This document shows, piece by piece, positions 53,615 through 64,000 of a stretch of DNA of 64,000 nt; positions within the stretch are counted from its first letter, which is position 1, and the number at the start of each line of letters is the position of its first letter. The notes under the pieces are model-generated. The model saw nothing but the letters and a program-made list of their open reading frames with translations, searched no databases and was not told the origin of the DNA. The DNA comes from an uncultured Cryomorphaceae bacterium (GTDB lineage: Bacteria; Bacteroidota; Bacteroidia; Flavobacteriales; Schleiferiaceae). A program made the position numbers and the translations under genes. The stretch spans positions 1 through 64,000 of the forward strand of contig CAJVWI010000001.1 in the NCBI GenBank assembly GCA_913009655.1, given 5' to 3'.

Positions 53615-54880
53615 TTATTGATTAAACCTTATTGCATCAACTGGATCCAAATTTGCAGCCATCGATGCGGGTGCAACGCCAGAAATTAATCCAATCAATG
53701 CTGAAAGACCTATGCCGGTAAATACATTTTCTAGACTCATGGCTAATTCGAATTCAGAATAAAAGGAAGCTATTGAAATTAAAATAGACACGAATAGTAT
53801 TCCAAGTATTCCTCCAAGAATACTTAGCATGGTACTTTCAACGAGGAACTGCAAAAGAATAAAGGAATTTCTTGCTCCAAGAGCCTTTTGAATGCCAATT
53901 TGTCCAGTTCTCTCCCGAACACTCACAAACATTATGTTTGCAATACCAAATCCTCCGACTAAAATTGAAAACCCACCAATTATAGTTCCTGCAATACCAA
54001 TAGCTGAAAACATTTTATCTAAACCTCCACTGATTATAGATGACTCATTTATTGAGAAGTCATCCTCCGCCCTCGGGCTAAGCCTCCTAATTGCCCTCAT
54101 ATTAGCCCTTACCTCATCCTTAAATATGTCAAGAGGTATATGTTTTTTTGCTTTAAAGTGAATAGCAGTTTGAGTTAGCCTATCTCCCCTAATTGACACT
54201 AATAGAGATGCAGGTATATAAACCTTAGAATCATCAGACTCACCAATAATGCTATTACCTTGTTTCGGCCAAACACCGATAACGTTAAATTGTCTTCCAA
54301 AAGCCGTTATACTTCTCCCAATAGCATCTTTATTCCCAAAAAGTCCTGAACATATATCTGAACCGATTATACAAACAGGTCTTCCTAGTCGATTTTCTTT
54401 TTCAGAAAAGTATCTACCCGCTTCCATTTGACCATCACCTTTCTGAAATATTAATCCAGCTTCAAATGTCACACCTTCAACATTTGCATTTTCAATATTT
54501 GAATTCCCATATTTTAGAGTTTCACGCACACCCCCACCGAAAGACATGAATTGAGCTCCTGCAACTCCTCGATTAACTAATTTCCTGTAATCTTTTAAAC
54601 TCACATCTGGTCGCTGATAATACTTCCACCATGGGTAACCATCATTGCCATCAGCCCCACCCCATGGCCATTTTTGAACAAATACTACGTCCGAACCAAT
54701 GCTGTCAACACTCGCACGAATATTTCTTTCTAGACTATCTACGATAGCGTAAACTGATATAATTGCGAATATTCCGATTGCAATACCCAACAAACTCAAG
54801 GAAGTTCTCAATCGATTATTTAATAAAACATTCCAAGCAAATCGATAAGACTCGGAAATAAGGGTAAAAATTTTCCACAT
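53615..54880 (-). CDS. ABC transporter permease (MacB/FtsX type)
   Basis: LLNNRLRTSLSLLGIAIGIFAIISVYAIV; GFGIANIMFVSVRERTGQIGIQKALGA. Confidence 0.92.
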   Translation of the reverse strand: MWKIFTLISESYRFAWNVLLNNRLRTSLSLLGIAIGIFAIISVYAIVDSLERNIRASVDSIGSDVVFVQKWPWGGADGNDGYPWWKYYQRPDVSLKDYRKLVNRGVAGAQFMSFGGGVRETLKYGNSNIENANVEGVTFEAGLIFQKGDGQMEAGRYFSEKENRLGRPVCIIGSDICSGLFGNKDAIGRSITAFGRQFNVIGVWPKQGNSIIGESDDSKVYIPASLLVSIRGDRLTQTAIHFKAKKHIPLDIFKDEVRANMRAIRRLSPRAEDDFSINESSIISGGLDKMFSAIGIAGTIIGGFSILVGGFGIANIMFVSVRERTGQIGIQKALGARNSFILLQFLVESTMLSILGGILGILFVSILISIASFYSEFELAMSLENVFTGIGLSALIGLISGVAPASMAANLDPVDAIRFNQ

Positions 54881-54918
54881 AACAGGGTGAAATTACAAAG
54901 TCCATGACAAGGAATCCC

Positions 54919-54926
54919 TACATTTG
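54919..54926 (+). promoter_or_regulatory. Candidate -7 box TACATTTG upstream of purH
   Basis: Exact TAnnTTTG, 33 nt before ATG 54960. Confidence 0.4.
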
Positions 54927-54959
54927 TTTTTTGATTTTTTTGTTACCCATCAATATAAA

Positions 54960-56483
54960 ATGAACTCAAAACTAAATCCCTTAAAATCTGCCTTAATTTC
55001 TGTTTTTAACAAAGAAGGATTAGCTCCCATTATAAAAAACTTAAACAAAGAAGGAGTAAAACTTTATTCAACAGGTGGGACACAAAAGTTTATTGAAGGT
55101 TTAGGTATCCTCTCTACTCCAATTGAATCCGTAACAGAATTTCCGAGTATCTTAGATGGACGAGTTAAGACCCTCCATCCTAAGGTATTTGGAGGAATAC
55201 TTTGGAGAAGGTCGATACAAGCAGATGCAGAAACAGTTACTTCAATGGAAATTCCCAGCATAGATATGGTAATAGTTGATTTATACCCCTTCGAGGAAAC
55301 TGTTAATTCTGGCGCAGAGAAATCAGAAATTATTGAAAAAATCGATATCGGAGGGATCTCTTTAATTCGTGCCGCGGCAAAAAATTTTAATGATGTTTGG
55401 ATCGTTTCTTCGAAAAAAGAATACCCTGAACTAATAAGCATTTTGGAGAAGCAGGGAGCTCAAAGTTCTTTAAAGCAGCGAAAAGAATTTGCTACAAGAG
55501 CTTTTGATGTAACTGCTAACTATGATTCTTTAATTTCAGATTGGTTTCGAGAAAAAGAAAAACCATTCTCAGAAATAAATGGGAAAAGAAAAGAACTTAG
55601 ATATGGAGAAAACCCTCATCAAAAAGCTTGGTTTATTGGAGACTTAGATTCATTATTCACACAGCACAATGGAAAAGAATTAAGCTACAATAACCTTCTA
55701 GATATTGATGCAGCTATGGCTTATTGTTCTGAAGGAAAAGACTCGACGGTAGCAATAATAAAACACAATAATGCTTGTGGATTTGCTTGTGCAAAAACCC
55801 TTGAAGAAGCATGGGATAGAGCACTATCGTCTGATCCAGTATCAGCTTTTGGATCCGTTATTGCGAGTAATGTGCCGGTTGATGGCGAAACAGCAAAAAA
55901 AATTAGTACTTTATTTTTTGAAGTTATTATTGCTCCTGGATTTTCAAATAATGCAATGGAAATCTTTAAATCGAAAAAAAATAGAATAATTTTAGAAAAC
56001 CGGTCTTCAACATTTCCAGAAACCATAGTGCGATCATCTTTAAATGGTTTACTTCTTCAAACTAGGGACAATCGCCGAGACAGCAAAAAGGATCTTAAAG
56101 TTGCGACGAAAAGGAGCCCGACAGAAAAAGAAATAGATGACTTATTATTAGCTTCTGCTATTTGCAAACACACCAAAAGCAATACCATAGTTTTGGTAAA
56201 GGATCAACAATTAATAGCAAGTGGAACTGGACAAACATCCAGAGTTGATGCATTAAATCAAGCTATACACAAAGCAAAGTCATTTGGAAAGGAATTAGGT
56301 GGAGCTGTTATGGCTTCTGATGCCTTTTTTCCATTTCCTGACTGTGTTGAAATAGCAAATAACCAAGGCATTAAAGCAGTAATTCAGCCTGGAGGATCAA
56401 TAAAAGATAATTTAAGTATTGATTTTTGTAACGATAATGAAATAACAATGGTGACTACAGGTATACGTCATTTTAAACACTAA
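54960..56483 (+). CDS. purH: Bifunctional AICAR formyltransferase/IMP cyclohydrolase
   Basis: SALISVFNKEGL, STGGTQKFIEGLGI, DGRVKTLHPKVFGGIL, LRYGENPHQKAW. Confidence 0.97.
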   Translation: MNSKLNPLKSALISVFNKEGLAPIIKNLNKEGVKLYSTGGTQKFIEGLGILSTPIESVTEFPSILDGRVKTLHPKVFGGILWRRSIQADAETVTSMEIPSIDMVIVDLYPFEETVNSGAEKSEIIEKIDIGGISLIRAAAKNFNDVWIVSSKKEYPELISILEKQGAQSSLKQRKEFATRAFDVTANYDSLISDWFREKEKPFSEINGKRKELRYGENPHQKAWFIGDLDSLFTQHNGKELSYNNLLDIDAAMAYCSEGKDSTVAIIKHNNACGFACAKTLEEAWDRALSSDPVSAFGSVIASNVPVDGETAKKISTLFFEVIIAPGFSNNAMEIFKSKKNRIILENRSSTFPETIVRSSLNGLLLQTRDNRRDSKKDLKVATKRSPTEKEIDDLLLASAICKHTKSNTIVLVKDQQLIASGTGQTSRVDALNQAIHKAKSFGKELGGAVMASDAFFPFPDCVEIANNQGIKAVIQPGGSIKDNLSIDFCNDNEITMVTTGIRHFKH

Positions 56484-56492
56484 TAATATAGA

Positions 56493-57521
56493 ATGGGACT
56501 TTTTGACTTTTTAACTTATGATATAGCAATTGACCTCGGGACAGCAAATACTCTTATCATACACAATGACAAAGTTGTTGTAGACGCTCCTTCAATTGTG
56601 GCGATAGATAGAACTACCAATGCAATCCTAGCTATTGGCCATGAAGCAATGCAAATGCATGGAAAAACCCATGAAAATATTCGAACAGTCAGACCTTTAA
56701 AAGATGGAGTGATTGCTGATTTTGTGGCTTCAGAGCATATGATTCGAGAGATGATCAAAAGTATTCCCGTTCTAAAAAAGAAACTACTTGCTCCTTCACT
56801 AAGAATGGTTATTTGTATTCCCAGTGGTATAACTGAGGTTGAAAAACGAGCCGTTCGTGATTCTGCAGAACATGCAAACGCAAAGGAAGTATACCTAATA
56901 CACGAACCTATGGCAGCCGCTATTGGTATTGGTGTTGATGTCTTAGAGCCTAAAGGTAATATGATTATCGATATAGGAGGTGGAACAACCGAAATTGCTG
57001 TTCTTGCTCTTGGCGGGATAGTTTGTGATAAGAGTATAAAAGTAGCTGGTGATGTATTTACCAATGATATTGCATATTATATGAGATCTGAACATAATTT
57101 ATATGTAGGAGAGAGAACTGCTGAATCAATAAAAATAAATGTAGGGGCAGCTATTGAGAATTTAAGTAATCCTCCAGACAACATATCTGTTCAAGGCCGG
57201 GATTTAATAACTGGGAAGCCTAAACAAGTGGATATAACTTACCAAGAAATATCAAAAGCACTTGATAAATCGCTCACAAGAATTGAAGATGCCGTAATGG
57301 AAGCCCTAGCTCTTACTCCACCAGAATTATCCGCTGACATATATAATTCTGGTATTTATATGGCTGGAGGTGGGTCTTTGCTAAGAGGGCTTGATCAAAG
57401 AATATCTGCAAAAACAGATTTACCAGTTTATGTTGCAGAAGACCCTTTGAGAGCTGTTGTAAGAGGGACAGGAATAGCACTAAAGAACTTAGATAAATAC
57501 CGTACTCTGTTGATGCGCTAG
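56493..57521 (+). CDS. mreB: Rod shape-determining protein MreB
   Basis: YDIAIDLGTANTLI, MIIDIGGGTTEIAVLALGGIV. Confidence 0.98.
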   Translation: MGLFDFLTYDIAIDLGTANTLIIHNDKVVVDAPSIVAIDRTTNAILAIGHEAMQMHGKTHENIRTVRPLKDGVIADFVASEHMIREMIKSIPVLKKKLLAPSLRMVICIPSGITEVEKRAVRDSAEHANAKEVYLIHEPMAAAIGIGVDVLEPKGNMIIDIGGGTTEIAVLALGGIVCDKSIKVAGDVFTNDIAYYMRSEHNLYVGERTAESIKINVGAAIENLSNPPDNISVQGRDLITGKPKQVDITYQEISKALDKSLTRIEDAVMEALALTPPELSADIYNSGIYMAGGGSLLRGLDQRISAKTDLPVYVAEDPLRAVVRGTGIALKNLDKYRTLLMR

Positions 57522-57525
57522 AAGG

Positions 57526-58323
57526 ATGCGAAATATTTTACGGTTTATTATTCGATACCGCGTAGCCTCAATTTTAATTATAATTCAAATTTTGGGACTT
57601 TCGATTACCTATCGTAATTCCTTGATACACCACACATTTTTTTGGGAAAGAGTTCTGACATCTCAGGCCCGCTGGCATAATTTTACTGGGAGTTGGAGGA
57701 ATTATTTTGATCTGAGAAATATCAATAATGCCCTTCAAAAAGAAAATACAATTTTACGTAGAGAATTAAGCAGTCGTTCTAAACCCCCTTCTAACATAGT
57801 AGATAGTTTACAGTTCCAGTGGACCTACGGGGACATCCTTTATTCAAGTATTAACTTAAAAAACAACTTACTGATACTCAATAAAGGAGAAAATAATGGT
57901 TTAACACCTGGAGACGGAGTCTTGGGATCTCAAGGAATATTGGGCATTGTAGATAAAACCTCATCTAACTACAGTAGAGTTATACCGATCATTCACAGCG
58001 AATCGAGAATTTCGGGAATAATAAAAAGAACAGGACATTTTGGTACAATTATTTGGCAAGGTGGAAATGAAACTGAAGCTCAAATTATTGATTTGCCTCT
58101 AGAAATAAATTTAAAATCTGGAGACGAAGTAGTAACTGATCCAAGATCTAATATATTTCCTTCGGGCTGGCCAATTGGAAGAGTAATGTATACAGTTTCA
58201 GACTCTTCTAACCATACTCAATCTGCAATTATTAAATTATTTGTTGACTACAGGAAATTACAACCAGCTTATATTGTCACGAATAATTTAAAGTTAGAAT
58301 ATCAAAAAATAATTCAGCCATGA
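57526..58323 (+). CDS. mreC: Rod shape-determining protein MreC
   Basis: N-terminal TM, coiled coil, GDGVLGSQGILGIVDKTSSNYSRVIPI; follows mreB. Confidence 0.93.
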   Translation: MRNILRFIIRYRVASILIIIQILGLSITYRNSLIHHTFFWERVLTSQARWHNFTGSWRNYFDLRNINNALQKENTILRRELSSRSKPPSNIVDSLQFQWTYGDILYSSINLKNNLLILNKGENNGLTPGDGVLGSQGILGIVDKTSSNYSRVIPIIHSESRISGIIKRTGHFGTIIWQGGNETEAQIIDLPLEINLKSGDEVVTDPRSNIFPSGWPIGRVMYTVSDSSNHTQSAIIKLFVDYRKLQPAYIVTNNLKLEYQKIIQP

Positions 58324-58829
58324 GAAAGTTTAGTACATGGTTAATATGGAGCAGTTTTCTTTTAATACTTCAATCATTGGTCATAAATAAAATTCAAGTT
58401 TATGGTTTTTTAAACCCATACATATATATCGGTATTTTTCTGTTTGCTCCAACATCTTTTGGCAAAATACCTCTTTTATTTGTTGGAGCACTAATTGGTG
58501 CTTGGATAGATTTCCAGATAATGACTGGTGGAATTCATATGATGGCATCGAGCTTATTTTGCTATTTTCGTCCCAGAATTTTAGATTTTATCATACCCAG
58601 GGCGGATGAAGAAGATTTACCCTTTTTGCCAGTCGATATTGGTTTAGGAAAGTGGTTGATTTACGCGATGAGTGGAACAATAGTGCATCATACCTACCTT
58701 TTTTCAATAGATGCCCACAGCTTTAATGAACCTCTCCTATTAATATGGAGAATATTTATCTCCACAATTGCAAGCACATTATTAATTACCTCCATTTTAT
58801 ATTTCGCAAAAAACAAAATAGATAATTAA
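58320..58829 (+). CDS. mreD: Rod shape-determining protein MreD
   Basis: Multi-TM; between mreC and PBP2. Confidence 0.82.
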   Translation: MRKFSTWLIWSSFLLILQSLVINKIQVYGFLNPYIYIGIFLFAPTSFGKIPLLFVGALIGAWIDFQIMTGGIHMMASSLFCYFRPRILDFIIPRADEEDLPFLPVDIGLGKWLIYAMSGTIVHHTYLFSIDAHSFNEPLLLIWRIFISTIASTLLITSILYFAKNKIDN

Positions 58830-60661
58830 TGAGAGGCAGGCTATTTCTTACATTACTAATTGGACTAACACTAGTCTTTATTGCAAGATTATTCTATATT
58901 CAAATTATAGATCCAACGTACACACTTGATGCCGCGAATAATGCTCAACGAATCCAAAAGGTTTACGCTCCCAGAGGTGTTATTTATGATCGAGACAGTG
59001 TTCTTTTAGCTACCAACCAAGCTGCTTATGATATCGAAGTAACTCCAAGCTTGATAAGTGATTTAGACACTTTACGTTTGGGGCAACTATTAAATATTAG
59101 TTATGAAAAAATAAGCTCCATACTTAAAAAAGCAAAAAAACATTCTCCCTATCGTCCCAGTCCTGTAATTAGGAGTTTGACTTCGAATGACTATGCTGAA
59201 ATCCAAGAAGAAATAGGGTTTTATACTGGAATTTCAATGAGAAGAAGAACATTTCGGAAATACTCAAGCTCCTCTGCAGGCAATGCACTTGGTTATATTG
59301 GAGAAGTTAATGATTATATATTATCGAAAAAACCTGAATATGAACTTGGGGATTATGTCGGCATATCAGGAATAGAGGCCAGTTATGAAAAATATTTAAG
59401 AGGTAAAGATGGCATAGAATATATTACTGTCGATAATTTAAATAGAGACGTAGGACCATTTCAAAAAGGTAAGTATGATATAGATCCATTACCTGGAAAA
59501 AATATAACTACAACATTAGACTCAAAGCTTCAATCGTATGGTGAACTTCTAATGTCAGGTAAGAGGGGCAGTATTGTAGCAATTGAACCAAAATCAGGGG
59601 AGATTCTTAGTCTTATATCATCACCTAATTATGATCCCAATTCTCTTGTTGGTCGACATAGATCAAGAAATTATAATTTACTCTACAATGATTCTATCAA
59701 TAAACCTCTTTACAATAGAGGTCTTCTAGCTGTTTATCCTCCTGGATCTCCTTTTAAAATAATAAATGGATTAATTGCTTTAGAAGAAGGTGTTATTAAA
59801 CCAACCACGAGGTATCATTGTATCGATGGTTATCACTTTGGTGATCTCCATGTTAAATGCCATTGTGAGTCAGGAAGTGTAAATCTGCGAGAATCGATAT
59901 CATTTAGCTGTAATAATTACCATTGTAATATTTTTAAAAGGACTCTAGATAAATTCTCATCATCCTCAGATGGGCTGGATAGATGGAAAACACATGTGAA
60001 AAGTTTTGGACTCGGAAATTATCTTGGAGTAGACTTTATTTCAGGAAGGAAAGGCTTTGTTCCTGACTCATATTTTTATAACAAATACTATAAAAACAAT
60101 CGCTGGAAGGCTCCTACAATAATTTCTCTTGCTATTGGTCAAGGTGAGTTGGGTGTAACGCCAATACAGTTAGCAAATATGACCGCAGCAATAGCGAATC
60201 GAGGCTATTGGTATATTCCACATATTGTTAAGTCCATTGCAGATAATAAAATTGATAGTATCAAATTTAAAACTCGGAACCATACAACTATTTCAGCGAA
60301 TAATTTTGAAATTGTAATTAAAGGAATGAGAGATGTATTTGAAATAGGTACTGCTAAAAATTCAAAAATAATGGGAATTGATATTGCAGGAAAAACAGGC
60401 ACAGCCCAAAATCCAAGTGGTCAAGATCATTCTATTTTCATCGCATTTGCTCCAATTAAAGATCCACAAATAGCTATTGCAGTGATAATTGAAAATGGAT
60501 ATTGGGGCTCTCGATGGGCTGCACCAATAGCAAGTCTAATGATAGAAAGTTATATTTCCAAACAATCTAGTCGCAAGGATCTAGAATATAAAATGATTAC
60601 AGGAAGCCTAGCAAAAGAATATAATGTGACTAGCGTAGAGACGCCACTACCAGAATATTGA
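58829..60661 (+). CDS. mrdA: Penicillin-binding protein 2
   Basis: PPGSPFKIINGL (SxxK), SFSCNNYHC (SxN), IAGKTGTAQNP (KTG). Confidence 0.96.
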   Translation: MRGRLFLTLLIGLTLVFIARLFYIQIIDPTYTLDAANNAQRIQKVYAPRGVIYDRDSVLLATNQAAYDIEVTPSLISDLDTLRLGQLLNISYEKISSILKKAKKHSPYRPSPVIRSLTSNDYAEIQEEIGFYTGISMRRRTFRKYSSSSAGNALGYIGEVNDYILSKKPEYELGDYVGISGIEASYEKYLRGKDGIEYITVDNLNRDVGPFQKGKYDIDPLPGKNITTTLDSKLQSYGELLMSGKRGSIVAIEPKSGEILSLISSPNYDPNSLVGRHRSRNYNLLYNDSINKPLYNRGLLAVYPPGSPFKIINGLIALEEGVIKPTTRYHCIDGYHFGDLHVKCHCESGSVNLRESISFSCNNYHCNIFKRTLDKFSSSSDGLDRWKTHVKSFGLGNYLGVDFISGRKGFVPDSYFYNKYYKNNRWKAPTIISLAIGQGELGVTPIQLANMTAAIANRGYWYIPHIVKSIADNKIDSIKFKTRNHTTISANNFEIVIKGMRDVFEIGTAKNSKIMGIDIAGKTGTAQNPSGQDHSIFIAFAPIKDPQIAIAVIIENGYWGSRWAAPIASLMIESYISKQSSRKDLEYKMITGSLAKEYNVTSVETPLPEY

Positions 60662-61935
60662 TGAGAAATAGATCAGATTTATTTGGAAAGATTGACGGGT
60701 TGACACTTGCCTTATATCTATTCTTATTGATTTTTGGATGGGTAAATATATACGCCACAGTTAATGCAGATATTGAAGGTTTTTCATGGAATTGGGCTAA
60801 TCAAGCAGGTAGACAACTCATTTTTATTGGCCTCGGAAGCCTTCTAGGCTTCTTATTGCTGCTAAGTGACGCGAGGATATATGAAGTTATAGCAATACCT
60901 GTTTATATCGCTACCATTATCTTACTAATCAGTGTACTATTATTTGGAGTAGAGGTTGGAGGCCAAAAAAATTGGCTTGCTATAGGAAGCATGAGAATCC
61001 AACCTTCGGAATTTGTCAAATTAGGAACGATAATGATTATCGCAAGAATTCTCTCTAAAAAAAATGTTATTCTCAAAAAGTGGAAGTATAGATGGCTTCC
61101 CTTTCTCTATATTTCTTTACCAATGTTTTTAATTCTTTTACAGCCAGATACTGGTTCTGCTCTGGTCTTCATTGCATTTATATTCGTATTACATCGAGAA
61201 GGCCTTCCAGGGTATTTTATTTACACTGGAATTGGAACTCTAATTATATCCATACTTGCTTTAGCTCTGAAAATGAAAACAGTAATTCTAATAATTCTTT
61301 TCTTCTCTTTGGTTGCCTTTCTTATCGACAGGAGTAAAAAACGAATTAAATTTCATGATTTCATTAGAAATCCAATTATATTATTCTCAACCATTGCTAT
61401 CGCATATTCCCAATTGGTGAATATCATACTTCCGCTTCTTGCACCACACCATCAAATTCGTATAAAACTTTTATTTGGCCAATTAGAAGACAAATCAGCT
61501 ATAGGCTATCAAACTGCCCAATCTTTAATCGCCATTGGCTCTGGGGGTTTATTGGGTAAAGGCTACATGAAAGGGACACAAACCAAATTAAATTTTGTAC
61601 CCGAGCAAACTACCGACTATATTTTCTGTACCGTTGGTGAAGAGTGGGGTTTTTTAGGTTCCACAATAGTTTTATCTAGTTTTGCCATGTTAATTGGACG
61701 AATAATCATATTATCTGAGAGGCAAAAAGATTCATTCGCACGAATTTTTGGATATGGCATAGCGTCAATATTATTTATCCATTTCATTGTAAACATTGGC
61801 ATGACACTTGGACTAGTGCCAGTTATAGGGATTCCACTTCCATTTTTTAGCTATGGAGGGTCGTCACTATTAGCCTTTACAGTAATGCTGTTTATTTTTT
61901 TAAGAATGGACGCAAGTAGATGGGAGACTTTATAA
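60661..61935 (+). CDS. rodA: Rod shape-determining protein RodA (SEDS)
   Basis: GGQKNWLAIGSMRIQPSEFVKLGTI; IPLPFFSYGGSSL; ATG at 60661 preferred over TTG 60658. Confidence 0.96.
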   Translation: MRNRSDLFGKIDGLTLALYLFLLIFGWVNIYATVNADIEGFSWNWANQAGRQLIFIGLGSLLGFLLLLSDARIYEVIAIPVYIATIILLISVLLFGVEVGGQKNWLAIGSMRIQPSEFVKLGTIMIIARILSKKNVILKKWKYRWLPFLYISLPMFLILLQPDTGSALVFIAFIFVLHREGLPGYFIYTGIGTLIISILALALKMKTVILIILFFSLVAFLIDRSKKRIKFHDFIRNPIILFSTIAIAYSQLVNIILPLLAPHHQIRIKLLFGQLEDKSAIGYQTAQSLIAIGSGGLLGKGYMKGTQTKLNFVPEQTTDYIFCTVGEEWGFLGSTIVLSSFAMLIGRIIILSERQKDSFARIFGYGIASILFIHFIVNIGMTLGLVPVIGIPLPFFSYGGSSLLAFTVMLFIFLRMDASRWETL

Positions 61936-61958
61936 AAAGCTTTTCCTGAGCAATGGAT

Positions 61959-64000
61959 TTAATAGAATTTCCCTCTATTATCTTCTATTTGAGCGACATC
62001 TACTAAAGCATCAAATAACTGTGTCTGAACTCTTGAACGCAATTGATTCAACTGAGAAGCAACATCTGCAGCTGATAAAGTCACATTTTTATTTGGCATA
62101 CTATTCAAGATGTTAAACTTAAATATACCATTTTCACCATCGAAATATTCAGACTCATAACCCACTGGAGAGCCAATAGCCCGTCCAATAATTCCACTCT
62201 CCCTGCCAGCGCCAGGTAAAAAGCTGTTAGCAATAGATACCGTAGCTTTTTCCCATTTTAAGTCAGGTTCGTAAGCAACAGATTCCCTTAAATATTTAAT
62301 TTTCGCATTATTTATTGCCATTGACTTTAGTTCATCTTTAACATCTTCTACAGACTTATATCCAGGTTCGTAAATAGCAGTCAATTCTGTGACTACATAA
62401 TTTTTATATCCATTGTTGACGATACCAACTTCACCTATCGTTCGCTCCTCATTAAATAACCAACGGACAACTTCTCTAGAGTCTCCAAGTCCTGCAATTG
62501 ACTGATCAGTTGAATTCGTATTCCGGTTAGGCAAAAGCATTACTTCATAACGCTGTGCAACTTCTTCTGCACTTTCACCCGATTGCAATGCTTTGGCAAA
62601 TTCCGCAGCTTGCTTGTAAATACCCTGTTCGGTCTCTTTACTAACAGCTACTCTTCTAAATACCTGAGCGATTTTTATTGAAGGCACCTTGCCTTTCTGA
62701 TCAGTTATATTAATAATGTGAAAACCAAAATTTGTAAAGACTAAACCCAAATCACCTTTAGATTTTCTAAAACAAAAATTCTCAAATTCCTTTGCCATTT
62801 TATTTTTTTGAAACCACCCCAAGTCCCCTCCCTGAGCCGCCGAAAATGTATCATCATTTATAGAATTATTGATTGACTCAAAAGAAGACTTTCCAGAATT
62901 TATAAGGTCTAAAATAGAATCTGCTATCACCTTAGCATCTTCAAAACTTCTAGATACCTGAGCCCTTTCTGCGCCAGCAAAAGATATGAGAATGTGACGA
63001 GCTTTTACTGAATCCGGCAAATCTCGACGATCCATTATTTTTAACATTTGAAAACCCGAACCAGTTTCCAGCGGATTGCTTACAAAGCCTACATTCTGTC
63101 CATCAACCGCAGAACTTAAATTTTGATCAAGAAGATTTATATCAGAGTAAACATCTTGATAAGGCAGGTCACTATTTGCCATAACAAAAGAGCTATCATC
63201 TTCTGATTGGATAAATTCTTTTTTCAACTCTTGAAGCTCATTAATAGCAACGGAACGATCTAATTCTGAGGGTTCAATTGGGAAATCAGCAAATACCATA
63301 TCTCTCAATTCTGAGTTCACTTTGAAATCCAGTTTATTCTCTAAATAGACAGCCTCATAGTCAGAATCCTGAACCTGAACTGTCGAATCTCCAACTTCAG
63401 AAGATAGATAAGCCATCCATTCGATCTCCGATTCTGCAGTCATTTTTGAAATTTCTTGATTATAAATATTCACAGGAATATTAAGCCCATTTTTAACAGC
63501 AGTATAAAACTTATTTGTCAGAGCCTCATTACGCACGTTAGTTTCAAAACTTACCCAATTCAACCATTGTTCAATTGCTTCAGGAGTAGTCTCCCTGTTA
63601 TCACGCAAATTAGCCAATGTGGATTTTAATAATTCAGGATCGAATAACCCGGTATTAGGATCTCTAAAACCCTCCATTTGTTGAATACTCGGATTTAAAA
63701 TTATTTGATCCCATAATTCCTGAGTAGAAATGGTAAAACCTAATTCATCTTGAATTCCCCCAATTATTTCATTTGTTAATGTTTGATTCCAAACAACCTC
63801 TGAAAGCTGAATCGCACTAAAAGAAGAAACTTGCTGATTATTAAGTCTGAGTTCCTCAATGTCCTCGTTAAAGTCAAAATAACTGATCTTATTTCCATTT
63901 ATAAAACCAACAGCATCTTGATCAGAATCAAACATATTAGGTCCAGAATTTGCAAACTCTCCCAAAATAAAAGCCGCAAGGGCCCCTCCTATAACTACAA
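61959..64000 (-). CDS. PpiD/SurA-like parvulin peptidylprolyl isomerase, N-terminus beyond window
   Basis: ARHILISFAG...SFESINNSINDDTFSAAQGGDLGWFQKNKMAKEFENFCF; frame stays open to base 64000 encoding VVIGGALAAFILGEF. Confidence 0.88.
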   Translation of the reverse strand, partial: VVIGGALAAFILGEFANSGPNMFDSDQDAVGFINGNKISYFDFNEDIEELRLNNQQVSSFSAIQLSEVVWNQTLTNEIIGGIQDELGFTISTQELWDQIILNPSIQQMEGFRDPNTGLFDPELLKSTLANLRDNRETTPEAIEQWLNWVSFETNVRNEALTNKFYTAVKNGLNIPVNIYNQEISKMTAESEIEWMAYLSSEVGDSTVQVQDSDYEAVYLENKLDFKVNSELRDMVFADFPIEPSELDRSVAINELQELKKEFIQSEDDSSFVMANSDLPYQDVYSDINLLDQNLSSAVDGQNVGFVSNPLETGSGFQMLKIMDRRDLPDSVKARHILISFAGAERAQVSRSFEDAKVIADSILDLINSGKSSFESINNSINDDTFSAAQGGDLGWFQKNKMAKEFENFCFRKSKGDLGLVFTNFGFHIINITDQKGKVPSIKIAQVFRRVAVSKETEQGIYKQAAEFAKALQSGESAEEVAQRYEVMLLPNRNTNSTDQSIAGLGDSREVVRWLFNEERTIGEVGIVNNGYKNYVVTELTAIYEPGYKSVEDVKDELKSMAINNAKIKYLRESVAYEPDLKWEKATVSIANSFLPGAGRESGIIGRAIGSPVGYESEYFDGENGIFKFNILNSMPNKNVTLSAADVASQLNQLRSRVQTQLFDALVDVAQIEDNRGKFY

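Noticed and set aside
54924-54959. TTG start extending purH by 12 residues
   Set aside because: The TTG lies within a candidate TACATTTG promoter box; ATG at 54960 fits the homology
55064-56026. Minus-strand ORFs 55064..55441 and 55721..56026 opposite purH
   Set aside because: Antisense shadow ORFs of a conserved gene
56516-57064. 182-aa minus-strand ORF opposite mreB
   Set aside because: Antisense to a highly conserved gene; no recognisable domain
63963-63965. Start of the parvulin isomerase at 63965
   Set aside because: It is an internal TTG; the frame continues open to the window edge with a TM segment

Overview
AT-rich chromosomal window whose gene content and order fit a member of the Bacteroidota, close to Flavobacteriia. 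This assignment comes from gene order and protein motifs; no search was run. The centre (about 23.4-40.3 kb, minus strand) is the full str/S10/spc/alpha ribosomal-protein supercluster (rpsL-rpsG-fusA-rpsJ ... secY-infA-rpmJ ... rpoA-rplQ). It is followed by carA-eno-citrate synthase and a long-tailed rpsA. The left flank (0-17 kb) carries a FadL/OmpP1-like barrel, two Asp-box (sortilin/sialidase-like) propeller proteins, KAS III, folE, cysS, yidD, lgt, a DUF192 protein, pepE, gpmI, map, a methyltransferase, a DUF164-like coiled-coil protein and a Nif3-like protein. The right flank (40-64 kb) carries a UvrD-type helicase, a DUF4290 protein, murA, dnaJ, grpE, a TlpA-like protein, a type IX secretion (T9SS) locus (adhesin, PorP/SprF-SPOR fusion, adhesin), a DgkA-like protein, a GAF/fRMsr-like protein, an ABC permease, purH, mreBCD-mrdA-rodA and a parvulin isomerase cut by the window edge. 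I found no tRNA, rRNA, CRISPR array, mobile element or defence island. The window is mostly housekeeping. The items most worth a second look are: the PorP/SprF barrel fused to a coiled coil and SPOR domain between two paralogous T9SS adhesins; the long SAKKP-repeat N-terminal extension of ribosomal protein S1 and its hairpin-bearing leader; a mitochondrial-type citrate synthase beside eno; a 'zinc ribbon' protein with no zinc-ribbon cysteines; a sigma54-like -24/-12 element inside a nested dyad upstream of grpE-dnaJ; and TAnnTTTG-like boxes only a few bases upstream of several start codons, suggesting leaderless mRNAs.
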